Assembly (NCBI GenBank): GCA_002451795.1 | Contig: DKDJ01000007.1 | Location: 1 to 42,355, forward strand | DNA length: 42,355 bases | DNA from: Bacteroidales bacterium UBA6851 | Lineage (GTDB): Bacteria; Bacteroidota; Bacteroidia; Bacteroidales; UBA932 | Direction: 5' to 3' | Made by a program: the position numbers and the translations under genes | The notes under the pieces: generated by a model | Databases searched by the model: none | Seen by the model: only the letters and a program-made list of their open reading frames with translations | What the model was told of the DNA's origin: nothing | Shown here: positions 39,480 to 42,355 of the stretch, piece by piece | How the letters are laid out: every line of letters starts with the position of its first letter | Position numbering within the stretch: the stretch's first letter is position 1

Positions 39480-41390
39480 GCCTGAAAGCCCTCTACCATT
39501 TCCGCTACCGCTCCAATGACAGAAGACTTTCCCAATGGGCAGAAAGGAATCAGCCGACTTCCTGCCGTCAGTCCGCTGATGTAGTCAACGACGGAAGTCA
39601 AACTTCCGAACCAAACGCCCGGCAAGACATTCGCCCTCTCCGCTTACGCTGTGATGCCGAAAGACTTGCCCCAACGGGCAGAGCGGAACCGGAAGATTGA
39701 CGTCCTCCGCTATGCTCCGACCGTCAAAACCTCCGGCCTTTCAAGACTCGCTCCGCTCGATAATATAGTAGCGGTGTAGAGACTCCCGTCTTTCTCCGTT
39801 TTTCTCCGAAAGCCGGAAGACTCGACCCTTTCTTAGCCCCACAGCCCCACAGGGGCCATAACCGACTCCGCTCCCAAAGTGCGACGCGAGCGTTATCCAT
39901 CGAATACCGCATCATAACATAATCTATCGAGATTGCGTAACAGATCGGCGGGTTCCTTCCCTCCGTCTGTTTTCGCTCCGCACGCAATCTAGATTATGTT
40001 AAGTTGCTCCGTCAGTGCGAGTTCGACCGTCCTGCCTCCGAATCCGCTCCGTCGAGGCGGCTGGCGACATTGAACTCCCTTCAGGGGCCAACGGCCTCCA
40101 GGCCCGTCAGGGAGTTCAGGACTTCTGGCGTGATGTGCGTGGGTTGTCTCTTCAATTTCAGCATTGTCCGAACTCTTCCCTTATCCCTTGAATGATGGCC
40201 GGAAGTCCGAGAGAGTCGCCAGCCTTAGCAGCACAGCTGCGGGCCTTCTCCGTGAGTTCTTCAAGTCTTCGAGCGGAGCTCTCAACTTCAAGGAATCACT
40301 ACGTCGGCAAGGTATCGGCTTTCGCCGATGGCTTTTTTTGATCGTTCGCGTCCGCTCACTGGATGTCAGCGGTATTGCGGAAGACGACGGCTCCTTTCGT
40401 CACCGTCCACTTCCGCAATGTCTGTCTGGGAGAGGCTCGTTCATCTACGCTTTACAGGCCTTGCGGCCAGAGAAGCGCGACTCGCCACTCCCTATGGGCA
40501 GGACAGGCACGGACTCCATTCTGCTTTCGCTCCATTGCGTCCGCACCAGACCTGCCGGGAAAGAGGTAAGGCTCCGCCTTGATTTCCTTGACGCTCGCTT
40601 CATCCTCTCCGGAAGTGTTGTCCACTTCGTTCCCGACACATCCTCCGAGGGCAAGCGAAGACGCGAGACTGCGACAGCCGGTGTTCCGTTTTTCTCCACA
40701 CCGTCAGCCACAGACTCGCAGAGCGGAATCGCTCCGTTGTCACTCCGCTCCATTTGTGCCGGGCATAGACGCTCCAGGGGCTTCAGTTCCTCCTTTGCGG
40801 CTGCGGGATTAAGCCGTGGCTTCTCCTCCTTGCGGCTCGGCAGATTCAAAACAGAGTTTTGATCTGCTCTCGCTCGCTACGTCGGTTTCCGCCGACTGCG
40901 CCGAGCCTTTCGGTCTCGTCTCCGTTTGTGGCTCCAATCCCTCTGCCACCACTCCGTCACTCAAGCCCCTTCCGCCGGCCCGGCTCACACGTCCGAAGTG
41001 CGTTGCAGTTCCACCTTGATTCAACCGTCCGTGCAAGAGCCGGAAAGTCCGTCATCTCTCGCCTCAATCGTCTTCCCGTCCGGCTCCTGCCGCGCCTGTC
41101 GGCTTGCCTGCTCACTCTCCGGATGACAGAAAGAACGATGCTTCCGCATCGCCCTTTCCGACTTCCTGCGAGTCGAGCGGAAGGTGACCGCACGCACCAA
41201 TGTCAGTGAATAGTGGAACTACATCACACGCAAGGAGTGAGGACAAAGAGTATATTCATAAGCAACAGAAAGCACTCACGTGCTTCTGCGACTCGTTTTA
41301 TCAACATTGTATTCCGATTCGATATATTGTTGATTGCCATTAATATGCTATATGCCACCTATGTGGTTAAGACTTGTAACGCGCTTTCGC
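39480..41390. other. Hairpin-rich GC-rich stretch without a convincing gene
   Basis: About 1.9 kb. Open frames exist on both strands but are Ser/Arg/Pro-rich, overlap each other and show no domain. Short GC hairpins recur: 39667-39680 (TGCCC/GGGCA), 39844-39856 (GCCCC/GGGGC), 40086-40096 (GGCC/GGCC) and 41136-41151 (CGATGC/GCATCG). The direct repeat AGACTT(T/G)CCC(C)AAYGGGCAG occurs at 39524 and 39662, and a shorter relative CCCTATGGGCAGG at 40490. The motif GCTCCG recurs often. It could be a structured RNA, a transfer origin region or a decayed element. Confidence 0.5.
39916..40000. repeat. Long interrupted inverted repeat
   Basis: AACATAATCT (39916-39925) pairs with AGATTATGTT (39991-40000); after a 4-nt bulge, AGATTGCGT (39930-39938) pairs with ACGCAATCT (39982-39990); then AACAGA (39939-39944) pairs with TCTGTT (39966-39971). 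In total 25 bp of stem with two one-sided bulges. Confidence 0.7.
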
Positions 41391-41393
41391 CCT

Positions 41394-42098
41394 ATGCCGA
41401 GATTTCTTCCAAATGCTCTTCTTTCAGACTGCTGGTCGTCCGCCGGCAATGTCACGTTCTATCATCGGAATGGCATCTGCTATTTCAGGAGCAAGGCTTA
41501 TTCGGAGTTTGCTGGAACCGTTGGGCAATTGGAACAGAAACAAGTCCATCATCGGGCGATTCTTGCGTGGCAAGGTTTGAGTAACAGGCAACAATTGAAG
41601 TGGAGAAAACTTGCCGTTGGAGTGGCCGCACATCGTCCTCCGTTCGGTGGCGGCAATCATATAAGCGGCTACAATCTATTCGTGTCGGCCTACCACGGAT
41701 TCGCGCAGCTGGGCAATGAGCAAGTGCCCGTACCGAGACCATTCGAGCCGTTCCCGATATTTAGCCTTGATTTCGTGGGATGCTCGATGGCCTCTCTGTT
41801 CGATATGGGATTGAGATTTAGTCTCACGATGTGTGGAACAGACGAGCCGTCAAGATACCGAGTCTTGGGGAAGATCCAGCTTGAGGCTCCTGGTGTAGGG
41901 CGCAATCCCGGTATGATGAGAAACTATCTGTCGGAGTCAATTCCAACCGGAATTGTGTCTGAAATCGTGTTCAACGTTCCACGCAAAAGGTTCGACATTG
42001 ATATATTCCAACTGCATTTGCGATACCTACTGATAGACTCAAAGACTGGGTATCGGTCGCAATATCACTCGCTGTCAGCATTGGCCACAATTCTGTAG
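41394..42098 (+). CDS. Hypothetical protein with SAGNVT N-terminal motif
   Basis: 234 residues; not a family I can name with certainty. The N-terminus has SSAGNVTFYHRNGICYFRSK, then HHRAILAWQGLSNRQQLKWR, followed by HRPPFGGGNHISGYNLFVSA, YHGFAQLGNE. The pattern G..GN(V)...G..Y.RS with later Q..W..L and a GYN.FV block recalls DUF6266-type proteins (inference from memory). No signal peptide. ATG 41394 was chosen because the recognisable pattern starts soon after; upstream ATGs add a Leu/Arg/Pro-rich stretch that looks non-coding. The next gene has a related N-terminus. Confidence 0.6.
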   Translation: MPRFLPNALLSDCWSSAGNVTFYHRNGICYFRSKAYSEFAGTVGQLEQKQVHHRAILAWQGLSNRQQLKWRKLAVGVAAHRPPFGGGNHISGYNLFVSAYHGFAQLGNEQVPVPRPFEPFPIFSLDFVGCSMASLFDMGLRFSLTMCGTDEPSRYRVLGKIQLEAPGVGRNPGMMRNYLSESIPTGIVSEIVFNVPRKRFDIDIFQLHLRYLLIDSKTGYRSQYHSLSALATIL

Positions 42099-42234
42099 AA
42101 TGGATTAGTCTGAAATCACAGAGATTTCAGCTTGGATTACAGCAATGTGAAGTATTGCAAAGTAAGCGAAACCATATCTGTTCCAATGGTTTATATTATG
42201 TCTATCTTGGCTTCGGTTTTAAGGAGATAAGATA

Positions 42235-42345
42235 ATGAAAGTTCTTCCGTCAATAGCGTTCAACGAGTTCAAGGGTTCTGCAGGGGATGTGACCGCGAGG
42301 GTATCGAAAGGCCGTCAGGTTCTTTCGTCACGCTGTAATCAGTAA
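42235..42345 (+). pseudogene. Truncated 36-residue paralogue of the SAGNVT protein
   Basis: MKVLPSIAFNEFKGSAGDVT, then ARVSKGRQVLSSRCNQ and a stop. It has the same LP...SAG[D/N]VT...G....S spacing as the N-terminus of the gene at 41394. An AAGGAG ribosome-binding site (42221-42226) precedes the ATG. It ends where the longer relative continues for about 200 residues, so it looks cut short. The stop codon is the first part of a TAACTTTG -7-like box (42343-42350), which may be a promoter for something beyond the window. Confidence 0.5.
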
Positions 42346-42355
42346 CTTTGAATCC

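Noticed and set aside
39916..40000. Integron attC site
   Set aside because: Only the GTTRRRY side fits; the RYYYAAC side is missing and no integron integrase is present.
40445..40849. 134-codon minus-strand frame
   Set aside because: Looks more protein-like than its neighbours but has no hydrophobic core or motif and overlaps the frame above; conservation data would be needed.
40164..40862. 232-codon frame in the hairpin-rich block
   Set aside because: Ser/Arg-rich, no domain, overlapping frames of similar length on both strands, and repeats running through it; kept as non-coding.
41213..41584. 123-codon frame overlapping the SAGNVT gene
   Set aside because: Different frame of 41394-42098, which has the recognisable motif pattern.
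1..42355. CRISPR arrays or insertion sequences
   Set aside because: No regularly spaced repeats and no transposase (DDE, HUH or reverse transcriptase) motif was seen.

Overview
The window reads as a chromosomal segment of a Bacteroidetes bacterium, most likely order Bacteroidales. The evidence is repeated -7 promoter boxes of the form TAnnTTTG (often with TTTG 19-20 nt upstream), a lipoprotein with the FISUMP domain, DUF4290, DUF3853 and BT4734-type genes, and weak Shine-Dalgarno signals. I cannot name genus or species from the sequence alone.

Left part (1-27545), host backbone. tRNA-Gln(TTG) abuts tadA convergently. tadA and polA diverge from one short intergenic region. polA runs into an ECF-type sigma factor, rsmG and rpmH, ending in a strong terminator. 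Next come alr-rmuC, then a secreted C1 peptidase followed by a tightly overlapped AddB-like/AddA-like pair and a lytic transglycosylase. On the minus strand lie a DUF4290 gene, ftsK and a LolA-like gene, and ApbE from its own promoter. A FISUMP lipoprotein faces a short ComEC-like protein. ackA-pduL forms an acetate module in which PduL supplies the phosphotransacylase. Two small genes (DUF3795, DUF2867) follow, then a minus-strand operon: small membrane protein, split ThrE-type exporter (two genes), LysR regulator.

Middle part (27600-39250), an integrated mobile island. A terminator and a consensus promoter precede a tyrosine recombinase. A GC-rich, tightly packed module follows: two HTH proteins, DUF3853, a BT4734/VirE-N primase-like protein and a PriCT-2/DUF3987 protein. 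The cargo is distinctly AT-richer: an HpaII-type restriction-modification pair (M.HpaII-like methyltransferase with an extra N-terminal segment, and R.HpaII-family endonuclease) and, right behind it, a Hanks-type protein kinase coupled by 1 nt to a TPR protein. Only one CCGG (the predicted RM site) is seen across these four genes. A decayed AlbA/HATPase_c_4-type regulator fragment closes the cargo. No relaxase, coupling protein or conjugation gene is present in the window.

Right part (39250-42355). About 2.1 kb holds no convincing gene but many short GC-rich hairpins, small direct repeats and one long interrupted inverted repeat. It is followed by two genes with paralogous N-termini (SAG[D/N]VT motif), the second truncated to 36 residues.

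The best candidate for an undescribed system is the kinase + TPR pair travelling with the HpaII-type RM genes. The hairpin-rich non-coding block and the SAG[D/N]VT paralogues come next.
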